From contig JANQGX010000023.1 in NCBI GenBank assembly GCA_028282885.1, positions 1 through 64,000 on the forward strand: a DNA stretch of 64,000 nt. Reading direction: 5' to 3'. Under the pieces are notes generated by a model, which worked only from the letters and a program-made list of their open reading frames with translations, did not search any database and was not told where the DNA came from. Origin of the DNA: SAR324 cluster bacterium (GTDB lineage: Bacteria > SAR324 > XYD2-FULL-50-16). The position numbers and the translations under genes are program-made. Shown piece by piece: positions 7,720 through 16,575 of the stretch. Within the stretch, counting starts at the first letter, position 1. Every line of letters begins with the position of its first letter.

Positions 7720-8082
7720 ATGCAGGAATACAAAAACGGCGGATACGGGGAAATCATGGAGAGAGAGGCGCTCTTGAAAAAAATACTAAATGACGAAGAA
7801 GAACTGGAGAAAACAAAGGTGATTCATTTCGGGACCCCATCCGCTCTCGAAGCCATCAAAAACAGTCGAATATCAGAGAAAATACAATTTGTTGAGGCAG
7901 AAAAACAGCATGATTCCCTCCTGGACAGAATCGAAGCCCTTGAAAAGGAAGTTACTGAATTGAAAGCCGACACATTTATGGTTCCAAGTAACATCATTAT
8001 ACCCACCAAAAAAGAAATCGATTGGGTTCAGAACCAGAGAAGGGACTTTCTGAATAAAAAACTATCCCGGAGGAGCAGGTGA
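7720..8082 (+). CDS. Hypothetical coiled-coil protein
   Basis: 120 residues, ATG 7720 after AAAGGAG. Residues about 40-85 (ISEKIQFVEAEKQHDSLLDRIEALEKEVTELKAD) predict a coiled coil. The stop overlaps the next GTG start by four bases. Function unknown. Confidence 0.7.
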   Translation: MQEYKNGGYGEIMEREALLKKILNDEEELEKTKVIHFGTPSALEAIKNSRISEKIQFVEAEKQHDSLLDRIEALEKEVTELKADTFMVPSNIIIPTKKEIDWVQNQRRDFLNKKLSRRSR

Positions 8083-8441
8083 ACTCAAAAGAGTTTAGAA
8101 AAGAACTTCTAAAACTAATGCCTGGATATAAATGGACAGTCCATCGTACTGAACCTTATCTACAAGAGATTAAGGATGGTGTCCAAAGGCTTACCGCAAC
8201 CGGCATCCAGACTGCCGGATACAACAGGCTATCAACTTTAAGAGTGCACCGCCGTGAAAGCGATAACGGCGTTAAGTATGAAGTTAAAAGCAGTGGCTTC
8301 GGGAAAAATGCTCCATGGTTATCGAATTATTCTGACAAGACTCTCGCACGAGCGTTGCGAGGTCTACAAGATATCTATAATCGGAAAGCTGCAGATTATA
8401 GCGCGCATGCATGGGCTCTTGAAAGAGGAAGGAAGAAATGA
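8079..8441 (+). CDS. Hypothetical phage protein
   Basis: 120 residues from GTG 8079 (GGAGGAG upstream, GTGA overlap with the previous stop). Basic and mixed alpha/beta (KLMPGYKWTVHRTEPYLQEIKDGVQ; STLRVHRRESDNGVKYEVKSSGFG). Its stop overlaps the start of the following methyltransferase-like gene, so translation is probably coupled. Not recognised. Confidence 0.7.
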   Translation: MNSKEFRKELLKLMPGYKWTVHRTEPYLQEIKDGVQRLTATGIQTAGYNRLSTLRVHRRESDNGVKYEVKSSGFGKNAPWLSNYSDKTLARALRGLQDIYNRKAADYSAHAWALERGRKK

Positions 8442-9082
8442 ACCATATTGACACCATTCTTAGTGCCGCCAAGGCAAGTCACATCCCCGTCGGAGAATCA
8501 GGCCTGTGGTTTATTTTTAGACGGGAGATCAACAGAGACAGGGTTGTTGATTATCGGGGGCAAGAAAGAATACTGCCGGCAGGTGAAATTACCTATTTGA
8601 TGCGAACAACAATGGGGACCCTCCATCGAGATCCCCAGGGTGAAGTTGTCATGGAGGACACGATTTTCGAACTGAACACCCATCTGGGATTCATCCTCAA
8701 AGCATCGGGTAATGTGTTGGTGACCGGTCTGGGGTTGGGATGTGTTGTAAGAGGATTGCTGGCAAATCCAAATGTCGACCATATCACATGTATCGAAAAG
8801 TCAGAAGATGTTCTGAAACTGGTTCAGCCTCACATGCCAAAGGAACGATTGACAATCATCCATGCGGATGCATTGGAATGGACGAAGGATAACGATTTCT
8901 CGTTCGATTACGCATGGCATGACCTATGGACAGATCAGGGCGAAGGGGAACCACACCTCGATGTCTGGCATATGGAGCTTATAACGAACTGCATCAACAA
9001 GGTAGAAAACCAGGGTGCATGGAGGTTATTAAGACCATTTAAACGGAAACTTGCCAAGGGTGGAATCAACCTTGTGGCTTAA
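8438..9082 (+). CDS. Class I SAM-dependent methyltransferase-like protein
   Basis: 214 residues. The central part has motif I VLVTGLGLGCVVRGLL (residues about 90-105, GxGxG loop), motif II DHITCIEKSEDVLKLV with the acidic residue that binds the SAM ribose, and IIHADALEW as motif III, followed by FDYAWHDLWTD. This is the spermidine synthase-like/class I methyltransferase fold. The N-terminal ~85 residues are a beta-rich extension. The substrate cannot be told; DNA motif residues (DPPY/NPPY) are absent, so a DNA base methyltransferase is unlikely. Part of the early operon. Confidence 0.75.
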   Translation: MNHIDTILSAAKASHIPVGESGLWFIFRREINRDRVVDYRGQERILPAGEITYLMRTTMGTLHRDPQGEVVMEDTIFELNTHLGFILKASGNVLVTGLGLGCVVRGLLANPNVDHITCIEKSEDVLKLVQPHMPKERLTIIHADALEWTKDNDFSFDYAWHDLWTDQGEGEPHLDVWHMELITNCINKVENQGAWRLLRPFKRKLAKGGINLVA

Positions 9083-9094
9083 AGCGGAGGAGCT

Positions 9095-9502
9095 ATGAGA
9101 TTGCAGGAAGTGATTGAAAATCGTGGTGAACATTTAGGTTTTAAAAGACCACATTGGGATGACTTTTTGACTTTCTATATAGATGGAACTGTACATTGGT
9201 TCAAAACTGGAGAGGAAAGAAAACTTCTTCTGGATGATTTTGAATACGATGATTATGAACTGATTCCCTGGGAACAGAACGTTTTAAGCGCCGAGGAGTC
9301 CTGGGAAAAACGTTGTTATCCCGACCAAAGTGAAAGCTGCAAAACAGCATATTTGTCCGGTTTTGATGACGGCAAACCACAAGGCAGACTTGAAATGTAT
9401 TTAGAGTTTGAAAAAGAATTCGAGAAAAACCAAAAAGAAGGCAATTTTCAAACCTTTGGATTTTCCCAAGCACTCCAAAAATTCAAACCTCTGGAAACTT
9501 AA
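9095..9502 (+). CDS. Hypothetical phage protein
   Basis: 135 residues, excellent GGAGGAG before ATG 9095. Acidic and aromatic-rich (WDDFLTFYIDGTVHWFKTGEERKLLLDDFEYDDYEL). Not recognised. The next gene starts one base past its stop codon. Confidence 0.65.
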   Translation: MRLQEVIENRGEHLGFKRPHWDDFLTFYIDGTVHWFKTGEERKLLLDDFEYDDYELIPWEQNVLSAEESWEKRCYPDQSESCKTAYLSGFDDGKPQGRLEMYLEFEKEFEKNQKEGNFQTFGFSQALQKFKPLET

Positions 9503-9503
9503 T

Positions 9504-9749
9504 ATGGAGACAACAATAATAATTTTTACACGGTATTTGGCACTGGCAGTTTTATCAGTGGGTGGTATTGTTTTTATAGACTACTTAGGCTCCAAAACAC
9601 ACTGCGGGTTCGATCCTGTTTTTGTCGAGTTTACAGCAAAGATATGGGCAACACTTTTCGTCTGTCTGGCCGCTTCCGATATTTCAGATGCCACTGGAGC
9701 CGCATGGATTATCATCCCTATGGCAATTGCAGTGATGGCTATTTGGTAA
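9504..9749 (+). CDS. Small integral membrane protein (three hydrophobic segments)
   Basis: 81 residues from ATG 9504. Hydrophobic segments at about 2-24 (IIIFTRYLALAVLSVGGIVFIDY), 41-55 (AKIWATLFVCLAA) and 62-80 (GAAWIIIPMAIAVMAIW). The size and topology would suit a holin, but it is in the early block, away from the lysis cassette at 48-50 kb, so an accessory membrane protein is as likely. Confidence 0.55.
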   Translation: METTIIIFTRYLALAVLSVGGIVFIDYLGSKTHCGFDPVFVEFTAKIWATLFVCLAASDISDATGAAWIIIPMAIAVMAIW

Positions 9750-9769
9750 TTCAAGATCAGAAGAACACA

Positions 9770-10003
9770 ATGACCTGCCCAAACTGTCACATAGAACTAG
9801 AATGCCCCTGTAAAAACTGCCAAAGATGGAGAGAAAAAGAGGGAAAGATTGCAACATTAGCATGGGAATGGATTGATGGTGAAACAATGCGCTGCCCAAT
9901 TTGTTTCTTTGAAGCTCGTGCTGATGTTTGGCAAGATCATTCAATTGAGCAATTTCTAATGGAAAAAGGAACTGATTCACTTGCAGAGGCAATTAGGAAA
10001 TAA
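9770..10003 (+). CDS. Small zinc-ribbon protein
   Basis: 77 residues from ATG 9770. Cysteines are arranged as CPNC, CPCKNC and CPIC, a short zinc-ribbon-type arrangement, followed by a helical C-terminus. A longer start at 9644 would lie inside the preceding gene and is not favoured. Function unknown. Confidence 0.55.
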   Translation: MTCPNCHIELECPCKNCQRWREKEGKIATLAWEWIDGETMRCPICFFEARADVWQDHSIEQFLMEKGTDSLAEAIRK

Positions 10004-10086
10004 TTACGATTTCCTTGTGCCTAGTGGAGCCGAAAACCTCATTTTGCATAAAAAATATATCAGATAATTGCGAATAAAGGAGAAAA

Positions 10087-10287
10087 ATGTACATAGCTAT
10101 CATCGATATTGACCAAAGTGAACTGGAACACGGAACCCGCCAGGCCATCACCATCCAAGACGATAACTATAACAACACGCTCTTTGAGTCCGTTGAACAG
10201 ATTCGCGAAGTGGCAAACGGACACATACTCCAGGATTTTCAATGGTGGGCATTTAACCTCGATACCGGAGAGGCGGAAGAAGTATAA
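10087..10287 (+). CDS. Small hypothetical protein
   Basis: 66 residues, AAAGGAG before ATG 10087. Acidic (MYIAIIDIDQSELEH...WWAFNLDTGEAEEV). Not recognised. Last of the early small genes before the accessory block. Confidence 0.6.
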   Translation: MYIAIIDIDQSELEHGTRQAITIQDDNYNNTLFESVEQIREVANGHILQDFQWWAFNLDTGEAEEV

Positions 10288-10380
10288 CCAATAAGGTATT
10301 TGCAAAACTAATTCAAAAAGGTATATAAGCATTCTATTGGCTTTTCCTGAATTACTAATTGCTTCATGGAGGGATTTGAA

Positions 10381-11166
10381 ATGACAACGACAGCAGCAGA
10401 AATTGTAGCCTATATAGGTGCCGCAGCTTGGCTCCCCCAAGTTGTAAGATGGCTGTACCATAAATATTCAATTCCCAATATTATTGTCGTTCCTGATAAA
10501 AAGGTTAGCATTGGGTATACTGTATTCGGGCCTATTTTTAATCTCAACTTAGCTCTTTCATCAAGCAGAAGCGACGCATTGATCCACAAATTCGATGTTT
10601 CGCTATACCACAAGGATGGCGATGTTCACAAATTGAGCTGGCAAGGGATGAGCGAAACAGTCAGTGAAATAAAAGACAGTACAGGGAACAGGCAAACAAT
10701 ATCTAAAGAGGAAAGCGCAATTGCGTTTAAAATTGGGACCTCTTCTTTATTTCAAAAATTTGTTCGGTTTCAAGACCCCTCCTTCTTCGAGTCGACAAAC
10801 AATACACAAAATAAAATGATCGACAGATTTAATAAATTGCAGAATAGCACTATTCAAGATCCAGCTGAAGCCACAATAAAAAGCTCAGAATTTGAAGAGT
10901 TTATCAAACAACACAGCGACGTGTTTTGGTGGAAACCCGGAAAGTACAAAATAATCTTTCACCTTGACTCTCCCAATATAATCAAGGTGAAAAAACATGA
11001 GTTCAGTTTTGTTTTAAATCAGAAAGATATTGATCACTTGAAACGAAATTTTGACATTATTAAAAACGATCACGCTGAGAATCTAAGGGCTGACAACCCA
11101 AGCCATAAAAGAATCCCTTACGATTTTAATTGGGTTCATCCTGTGCTCGTTGACGATCTTGGATAG
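10381..11166 (+). CDS. Membrane-anchored hypothetical protein (accessory gene)
   Basis: 261 residues from ATG 10381 (GGAGGG upstream). One short hydrophobic segment near the N-terminus (AAEIVAYIGAAAWLPQVVRWLY) is followed by a ~230-residue beta-rich cytosolic domain ending HPVLVDDLG. This architecture is common in accessory genes of prophages and islands; no named family recognised. It is followed by a hairpin at 11182-11198 and then the DUF2971-like gene. Confidence 0.7.
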   Translation: MTTTAAEIVAYIGAAAWLPQVVRWLYHKYSIPNIIVVPDKKVSIGYTVFGPIFNLNLALSSSRSDALIHKFDVSLYHKDGDVHKLSWQGMSETVSEIKDSTGNRQTISKEESAIAFKIGTSSLFQKFVRFQDPSFFESTNNTQNKMIDRFNKLQNSTIQDPAEATIKSSEFEEFIKQHSDVFWWKPGKYKIIFHLDSPNIIKVKKHEFSFVLNQKDIDHLKRNFDIIKNDHAENLRADNPSHKRIPYDFNWVHPVLVDDLG

Positions 11167-11181
11167 GGCTTCCTGTTTTCC

Positions 11182-11198
11182 CTCTCCTGCCAGGAGAG
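11182..11198 (+). terminator. Possible transcription terminator hairpin
   Basis: CTCTCCT and AGGAGAG form a 7-bp stem with a GCC loop 16 bases after the stop at 11166. There is no T-run on the plus strand, so a Rho-independent terminator is not assured. Confidence 0.35.
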
Positions 11199-11256
11199 AT
11201 CTGGTCCTTGGTGGATATTTAGACCCTTTCTTTTGATTTTAGATTGAAGAGAGAAG

Positions 11257-12201
11257 ATGAATGAATTAGATTTTCAAAACAACCTAATCAAAGAAGTATT
11301 TGACCCTTGCATTCAAAGATTTGAAGAGTCTTTGCCCCAAATAGAAAAGGTATACCATTATACAAGCCAAGAAGCATTTCAAAAAATTCTAGAAGGCAAA
11401 GAAATATGGATGTCAAATGCTTTGGCAATGAATGATCCAGGAGAATTGAGATTCGGGATCGATATAGTTGAGAATATAATAAAAGAGCGAGCTTCAGCGC
11501 CCACAGTCCTAGATTGGATTCGTGAAGAAAAGCGCAACTTTTCGAATTATAGAGAATCCTTTTGGTCAACAGAGCCATATTTTTTGTTTTCGGTTTCTGA
11601 AAAAAGAAACGACGTTAATCAATGGATGCATTACGGCGACAAAGGAAAAGGAGTCGCCCTTGAGTTCATTTGGCCCCACTTTAGAGTGCAATTTAAAAAA
11701 CAACTAGAAGAAGTGCAATACTATTCAATTTTTTTTATGCCTGTTCAATATTTTCATAATACGATGTGTCCGGCTGATCCCAAAAGTGCAAGCCCTTTTG
11801 TCCGCATGATTGAAGATCTTTTCACAAAAACCGAGTCCCTCATAGACACCTACAATATTGAAATCGCACAGAATTATTCACGTTCAGTTTTTCGGGCCGT
11901 CGTGCTTTTTGGAGCAATGGTAAAGCAATCATTGTTTGCAGAAGAGAAGGAATATCGCATCGCTGTTTCAACAGGACCGGGGGATGAAAAGATAAGAATT
12001 GTCGTTTCTGATGGCACGGCACAGATGAAATATCCGATTAGTATTGATACTCCCAACCTCACCACAATAATGAACAGGGTATACATAGGCCCAAAGAACT
12101 ACAACAATCCCACAAATCAACATGCATTATCGATACTTGCAAAAAAGCATCTCGGCGGGAAACAACTAGTTATCCTGCCTGCGCAAGGAGAACTGAAGTA
12201 A
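11257..12201 (+). CDS. DUF2971-family protein (abortive-infection-type accessory gene)
   Basis: 314 residues. Near the N-terminus it has the DUF2971 signature: KVYHYTSQEAFQKILEGKEIWMSNALAMNDPGELRFG (residues about 28-65), then FLFSVSEKRNDVNQWMHYGDKGKGVALEF (about 110-140) and KEEKEYRIAVS late. DUF2971 proteins occur in defence islands and prophages and are suspected of an ADP-ribosyltransferase-like fold; the catalytic role is not established. In this phage the gene stands alone between a membrane protein and an HTH gene, as a moron. Superinfection exclusion is an inference from context only. Confidence 0.75.
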   Translation: MNELDFQNNLIKEVFDPCIQRFEESLPQIEKVYHYTSQEAFQKILEGKEIWMSNALAMNDPGELRFGIDIVENIIKERASAPTVLDWIREEKRNFSNYRESFWSTEPYFLFSVSEKRNDVNQWMHYGDKGKGVALEFIWPHFRVQFKKQLEEVQYYSIFFMPVQYFHNTMCPADPKSASPFVRMIEDLFTKTESLIDTYNIEIAQNYSRSVFRAVVLFGAMVKQSLFAEEKEYRIAVSTGPGDEKIRIVVSDGTAQMKYPISIDTPNLTTIMNRVYIGPKNYNNPTNQHALSILAKKHLGGKQLVILPAQGELK

Positions 12202-12253
12202 TGTCCTCAAATTAATCCAAAACTGACAAAACACTCTAAACAACTCCCCAGCT

Positions 12254-12685
12254 ATGCTAAAACCAGAAGAGACAAAAGCAAAAATAATTCTAAAGAAAAC
12301 AACTCAAGCAATAATGGCTGAAAAGATCGGAATAACAAGATCTCAGCTATCAGCCGTTATCATTTCCGGGAGCAAAGTAGCGATCAAACTAATAGAAGTG
12401 CTTGGAGTTAATCCTTTTCAAAACCTCAATCGAAAAGGAGGAAAACCCAAGTTCCCGCTCAATCCCAGAGAGATCAGGGCACAGCTTCTACTAAAGCAAA
12501 CCACCCAAACTGACATTTCAAGAGAAACAAATATATCCAGAAGCCAGGTATCATCCATTATTAAACATGGGCAGGAAGCAATCGTTCAAATGATGAATGA
12601 TATTGGCGAAAACCCTCTCCAGATGACTGAAAAAGAACTGAAGAAGCATTCGAAGAAGCATTCGAAGAAGTCTCGAAAAAACTGA
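12254..12685 (+). CDS. Tandem helix-turn-helix DNA-binding protein
   Basis: 143 residues made of two copies of one ~60-residue unit: KPEETKAKIILKKTTQAIMAEKI... ending EVLGVNPFQ, and NPREIRAQLLLKQTTQTDISRET... ending DIGENPLQ. Each resembles the Ner/Nlp-type HTH of transposable phages (AxLxxKxxTQxxIAxExGxSRSxVSxVI). A basic tail KKHSKKHSKKSRKN follows. A covalent dimer of HTH units would suit binding of a palindrome, and the repeated ACTGTACAGT sites of this phage are candidate targets (inference). No ribosome site is visible before ATG 12254. Confidence 0.75.
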   Translation: MLKPEETKAKIILKKTTQAIMAEKIGITRSQLSAVIISGSKVAIKLIEVLGVNPFQNLNRKGGKPKFPLNPREIRAQLLLKQTTQTDISRETNISRSQVSSIIKHGQEAIVQMMNDIGENPLQMTEKELKKHSKKHSKKSRKN

Positions 12686-12789
12686 AACCCCTCCAAGATC
12701 CAAATCACTATTGCGAAACCATTAACCGTTTGCATTTAGTGAAAAACATTTCAGGATTTCCTCGCGACTCTGAAACGATAAATCGGATC

Positions 12790-13161
12790 ATGAAAATACC
12801 CACCTTTTGCTTAATCGTAATACTGTGCTTCACCTGCCAACCAATTCATGCAGAAAGTAGAACTGCCTTGGTAATCGAAAATGCAGAATACAAAGTAGGG
12901 CGATTAAGAAATCCTGTGAATGATGCAAAAGACATATCCGCTGCTCTAAAAAAAACTGGATTCGATGTTATGCTATTAGAGAATGCCAATCAGCGGCAAA
13001 TGGATGATGCAGTTCGTGTGTTTGGTAAAAAGCTAAAAAAAGGAGATACTAGCTTCCTTCATCAAACCCTAATAACGCAATCCCACCATCCCAAGATAAC
13101 GTTACCGATTTTAAATAACGTATTGCCAAAGTCAAAACCTTTGTATACCTTCGCAACATAG
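12790..13161 (+). pseudogene. Truncated secreted caspase-like (peptidase C14) gene
   Basis: From ATG 12790 (123 residues) the protein has a Sec signal peptide (CLIVILCFTCQPIHA, cleavage before ES) and then the start of a metacaspase p20 domain: RTALVIENAEYK...LRNPVNDAKDISAALKKTGFDVMLLENANQRQMDDAVRVFGKKLKKGD. The usual GN is EN here. The reading then departs from the family (TSFLHQTLITQ...) exactly where the strand leading to the catalytic HG and later DxC should begin, so both catalytic residues are missing. Best read as a decayed or decapitated host-type gene captured next to the terminase genes. Confidence 0.6.
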
Positions 13162-13209
13162 AAAAGGAAAAACAAAGGCTTAACTTCTTTTTTAGCAATA
13201 GCGTTATCA

Positions 13210-14232
13210 ATGGCTCGACCCTGTAAAATCTGCCAGCTTGAAGAATCTCACCCGGATGTATTCGAGCAAATTAACAAATCTCTCCTCAAAGGAACGAATC
13301 AAAAGAAGCTTGTAGATCAGGTTAATAAAAAGCTTTCCAAGGAAATCAAATCGGGGAAGATCAAGGCTTTCAATGCAACAAACATCTCCAGGCATAAACC
13401 TCATGTTTTGGGAAAAGAGAAACCCAAAACTGATTCTAAAGCACTGGTCCCTTCTAAAAAAAACCTTACCAAAAAAGAGAAAGCCTTTGTCCAAGAATAT
13501 CCAAAACACTTTAATGGATCAAAAGCAGCGCGAGATTCAGGTTATTCAATAAAAACTGCTCGACAGATTGCTCATGTTAAATTGTCAAAAGCTGACATCA
13601 GGGAAGCTATCGAAGATGAGCTAAAAGCCCGCGAAGCGAGGACAAAGATCACTCAGGACATGGTTGTTCACGAACTTGCCCTCTTGGCTTTGGGTCGATA
13701 TGAAGACGTTGCTACATGGGATGAGGACGGGAAACCCACATTAAAACCCCTAGACGAAATGAACGAGAGAGGAAGGGCGACTCTAAAATCAATCAAGCAT
13801 CGTGAAGTTCCAACCGAATTTGGGAAAGCTGTAGAAATCGATTTCAGTATTCAGGACAAGAAAGGAGCTTTAGCTGAGCTGTTAAAGCATACTGCAATTC
13901 CTTTCTATGTTGTCGAATCCATTGAGGAAGTCACCGAAAAACACGAACTCGACATCTTCCAGCAAATCGAACTATACGAAACCCTTGGTTACCGTGTCCC
14001 GAAACATCTGGAACTTGCGGCCAAACAACAAAAGGAAGATAAAGACGATTATGACTTATTGGGGGACTTGGACAATGAAGCCTTTGAGGAAAAACTGATC
14101 GAGCGGAAAAAGAAGGAAATTATCGCAGCCAGGGAGGCGCAACTCGCCATTAGAATGAAAGAGCTTGATCAACTGAACCGGGAAGAAGAACAGACAGCAA
14201 AGGAAAGCGAGGATGTTGATCAAGAAGGATAA
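13210..14232 (+). CDS. Terminase small subunit
   Basis: 340 residues. Residues about 90-145 carry the Terminase_2 signature LTKKEKAFVQEYPKHFNGSKAARDSGYS followed by an AHVKLSKADIREAIEDEL helix, i.e. the DNA-recognition HTH domain. A zinc-knuckle-like PCKICQLEESHPDVFEQI opens the protein, an unusual extra element. The long acidic/basic coiled C-terminus (from about 285) is likely the oligomerisation and large-subunit-binding part. The protein recognises the packaging site and loads the motor. It overlaps the large-subunit gene by 20 bases. Confidence 0.85.
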   Translation: MARPCKICQLEESHPDVFEQINKSLLKGTNQKKLVDQVNKKLSKEIKSGKIKAFNATNISRHKPHVLGKEKPKTDSKALVPSKKNLTKKEKAFVQEYPKHFNGSKAARDSGYSIKTARQIAHVKLSKADIREAIEDELKAREARTKITQDMVVHELALLALGRYEDVATWDEDGKPTLKPLDEMNERGRATLKSIKHREVPTEFGKAVEIDFSIQDKKGALAELLKHTAIPFYVVESIEEVTEKHELDIFQQIELYETLGYRVPKHLELAAKQQKEDKDDYDLLGDLDNEAFEEKLIERKKKEIIAAREAQLAIRMKELDQLNREEEQTAKESEDVDQEG

Positions 14233-15766
14233 CAGGACAGAGTTTCAAATCTGGCATCAGAGGTTCAGGGAGCTTTATCAGTTCGATGCTTTGGGCTATT
14301 TCGTTTCATTCCTTGGCGGGAATCCAACTCTTGACCAGATCGATTTTTTGAAGGATATCAGCGAACCGGGCGGTAAGTATGCTTATTCTTCCGGCCATCA
14401 TACCGGGAAATCGTTTATCGGTGGGGTTACGGTAAACTGGCTGCTCCAGTGCTATCCTGAAAGTCACACTATTTTGGGCGCTGACAAGGTTACAAAAATC
14501 AAAGCCACCATTTGGAAAGAGGTACACCGGGTTAAGACAATCATCGATAAGAAACGGTCATTCATGAAAAAGGCTTTTGTCTTGACAGATGAGCGATACT
14601 ACAAGGCTGGCGAAAAAATGTCCTGGTTCGTTGAGATGAAAGCGACCGGGGATATCAACAAAGCGGATACTAACTTCTCCGGGCTTCATGCAAAATGGCT
14701 TACTATTATGCTAGATGAGGCCAGCGGTATAGACGATAAGGTGTTCGATCCAATTGATGGTACACTCACCAAAAAAACAAACCGCCTTATTCTCTTCTCT
14801 CAACGAACCAAAAACACCGGCAGAATGCATGACGCCTTCAGGAAGTTAAAAGACCAGTACACAACCAGGGTATTCAACACTGAGCATTCCCCACTAGTAG
14901 ATATCGATGAGATTAAAGATTACCAGAAAACATTCGGGGGGAGACATACTGACCAGTATTCAATTCGCGTTCTGGGTGGGGAGGCGGTTACTTCAAGCGG
15001 GATGTTGATGTCGAGAGTATGGGCTGAAGAGTGCGCGACCAAAGAGCACTCCTCATTCAATAAAGACAGAAAGGATCCCAATTACCCATTTGGTTTTAAG
15101 CATGTTACCCAGCCAGGTCTAGTTATTTCATCTGATGTTTCCGGGGGAGGATACCGTGCAAATTCCACCGTGTTTGTAGCCAGAGTAAGCGGAGAGTTTG
15201 AAAAGAGAGTGGTTGAGCTTCTGGAAATGAATGTCTACCGACTGGATGACAACCTGAAGCCTCTTCAACTGGCGAAACGAATCGCTCAATTCTATTGGAG
15301 ACCGGAATACTCAACAGCAACAATAATCATCGATAAAAACGGACTCGGCTGGGGAACTTGTGAAAAGCTTGAAGATGAACTCGATGTCCCTCATATTGGT
15401 CTGCTTTGGGGTGAGCCCTCTTTCGAGGATAAACGATTTAAGAACCTGAAAACGGAAGGGTATTACTATTACAAGGAGGCCACAATCAACAAGAATATCG
15501 CATACATTCCGGGTCATCCATTTAACGAATTGTTGTTTGATCAGGCCGATAAGCTCCCGTTCGATTTTGAGGGGAACAAATGGGGGGCGATGCGAATGCT
15601 ACCCAAAAAGGAAATGGCGAAAATGAATATCCCAAGCCCAGATCTCACAGACACGTTTGCCCAATTCTTTTTAGCCGACTATACACCAACCCCGCTGAGT
15701 GATTCAGACATGACTTTTGAAGATCAACTCAGACAACAAACCGACTTTTCCTGGAGGAAAAAATGA
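14213..15766 (+). CDS. Terminase large subunit (packaging ATPase/nuclease)
   Basis: 517 residues. Walker A is SSGHHTGKS (residues about 62-70), Walker B is LTIMLDEASG (about 163-172), and the coupling motif region is LILFSQRTKN. The RNase H-like nuclease domain follows with acidic residues at VISSDVSGGG (about 304), TIIIDKNGLG (about 374) and SPDLTDTFAQFF (about 490). Length is normal for the family. It moves DNA into the prohead through the portal encoded at 61081, unusually far away (45 kb). ATG 14213 lies inside the end of the small-subunit gene. Confidence 0.93.
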   Translation: MLIKKDNRTEFQIWHQRFRELYQFDALGYFVSFLGGNPTLDQIDFLKDISEPGGKYAYSSGHHTGKSFIGGVTVNWLLQCYPESHTILGADKVTKIKATIWKEVHRVKTIIDKKRSFMKKAFVLTDERYYKAGEKMSWFVEMKATGDINKADTNFSGLHAKWLTIMLDEASGIDDKVFDPIDGTLTKKTNRLILFSQRTKNTGRMHDAFRKLKDQYTTRVFNTEHSPLVDIDEIKDYQKTFGGRHTDQYSIRVLGGEAVTSSGMLMSRVWAEECATKEHSSFNKDRKDPNYPFGFKHVTQPGLVISSDVSGGGYRANSTVFVARVSGEFEKRVVELLEMNVYRLDDNLKPLQLAKRIAQFYWRPEYSTATIIIDKNGLGWGTCEKLEDELDVPHIGLLWGEPSFEDKRFKNLKTEGYYYYKEATINKNIAYIPGHPFNELLFDQADKLPFDFEGNKWGAMRMLPKKEMAKMNIPSPDLTDTFAQFFLADYTPTPLSDSDMTFEDQLRQQTDFSWRKK

Positions 15767-16515
15767 GAAGATTTTATATCGTATCCGCTCTTCAAAAAAA
15801 CAAATACGAGCTATATGCTGCCGAAACAGAACACGGAATCCTGGTCATTGATGAGATAATCAAATACTCCGGTGGGGTAAAAACGGCCCTCAACGCCATT
15901 ATCAGCAAGACAAAAAGGATCTCTGAAAACCTGATCCAGTATCAGCAAGAAGGCGTTACTTGCCTTGTTGAAGAGGTTGTCCAGGAACTTGGAAAACATT
16001 CACCTACCCGAAGCCTGAACGATCCGGTTGACGGCAGAAGCGGAAGGGATGTTTACTTCGAACACTTTCTCGCACTACATGACAGCGGAAAGCTGGTTAT
16101 CCCCGATAAGAACAAAACCGCCGTTCCCTCTTCAAAAACCTACGAAATTAAAGTAAATGATGCAGGTAAAATCACATACCTGCACCGGGGTGGGGATATT
16201 AGAGGAGAGTTGCGGGCAATCCTTTTGCTGATATCAGCACACAAGAATCCTCCAATGACGGCTCAATGGCTGGAGGAATACCACGATGCAGCTTTCCAAA
16301 AGAAACCCAAACTCACCAAAACCCAACGAATAGCTAAAGCATTAGGCCCTGATACAGAATGGAATCGATATATAGCCCACATGCGACGTTCAGATCCAGT
16401 AAAAGCCGATCTAATAGTCAAACTGGATGAATTGAACCAGAAACACGGGATAGAGTTTGTTGCCTTGAATATGTCTAAGTGGTTTACGGAAGAGGAGATA
16501 AAAAGAATGGGTTGA
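15763..16515 (+). CDS. Hypothetical protein coupled to terminase
   Basis: 250 residues, ATG overlapping the terminase stop (ATGA). Starts with a beta-strand region (MRRFYIVSALQKNKYELYAAETEHGILVIDEIIKY), reminiscent of a short RNase H-like strand pair (YxLxAAExEHGILVIDE), and continues helical. A resolvase- or nuclease-like role in packaging is conceivable from position but not demonstrated. I do not recognise the family. Confidence 0.65.
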   Translation: MRRFYIVSALQKNKYELYAAETEHGILVIDEIIKYSGGVKTALNAIISKTKRISENLIQYQQEGVTCLVEEVVQELGKHSPTRSLNDPVDGRSGRDVYFEHFLALHDSGKLVIPDKNKTAVPSSKTYEIKVNDAGKITYLHRGGDIRGELRAILLLISAHKNPPMTAQWLEEYHDAAFQKKPKLTKTQRIAKALGPDTEWNRYIAHMRRSDPVKADLIVKLDELNQKHGIEFVALNMSKWFTEEEIKRMG

Positions 16516-16575
16516 GATTTTGGGTTAATGGTGTAGGATTTGTTTGCATGAATGCTAACAGATCGGGGGTGTGGG

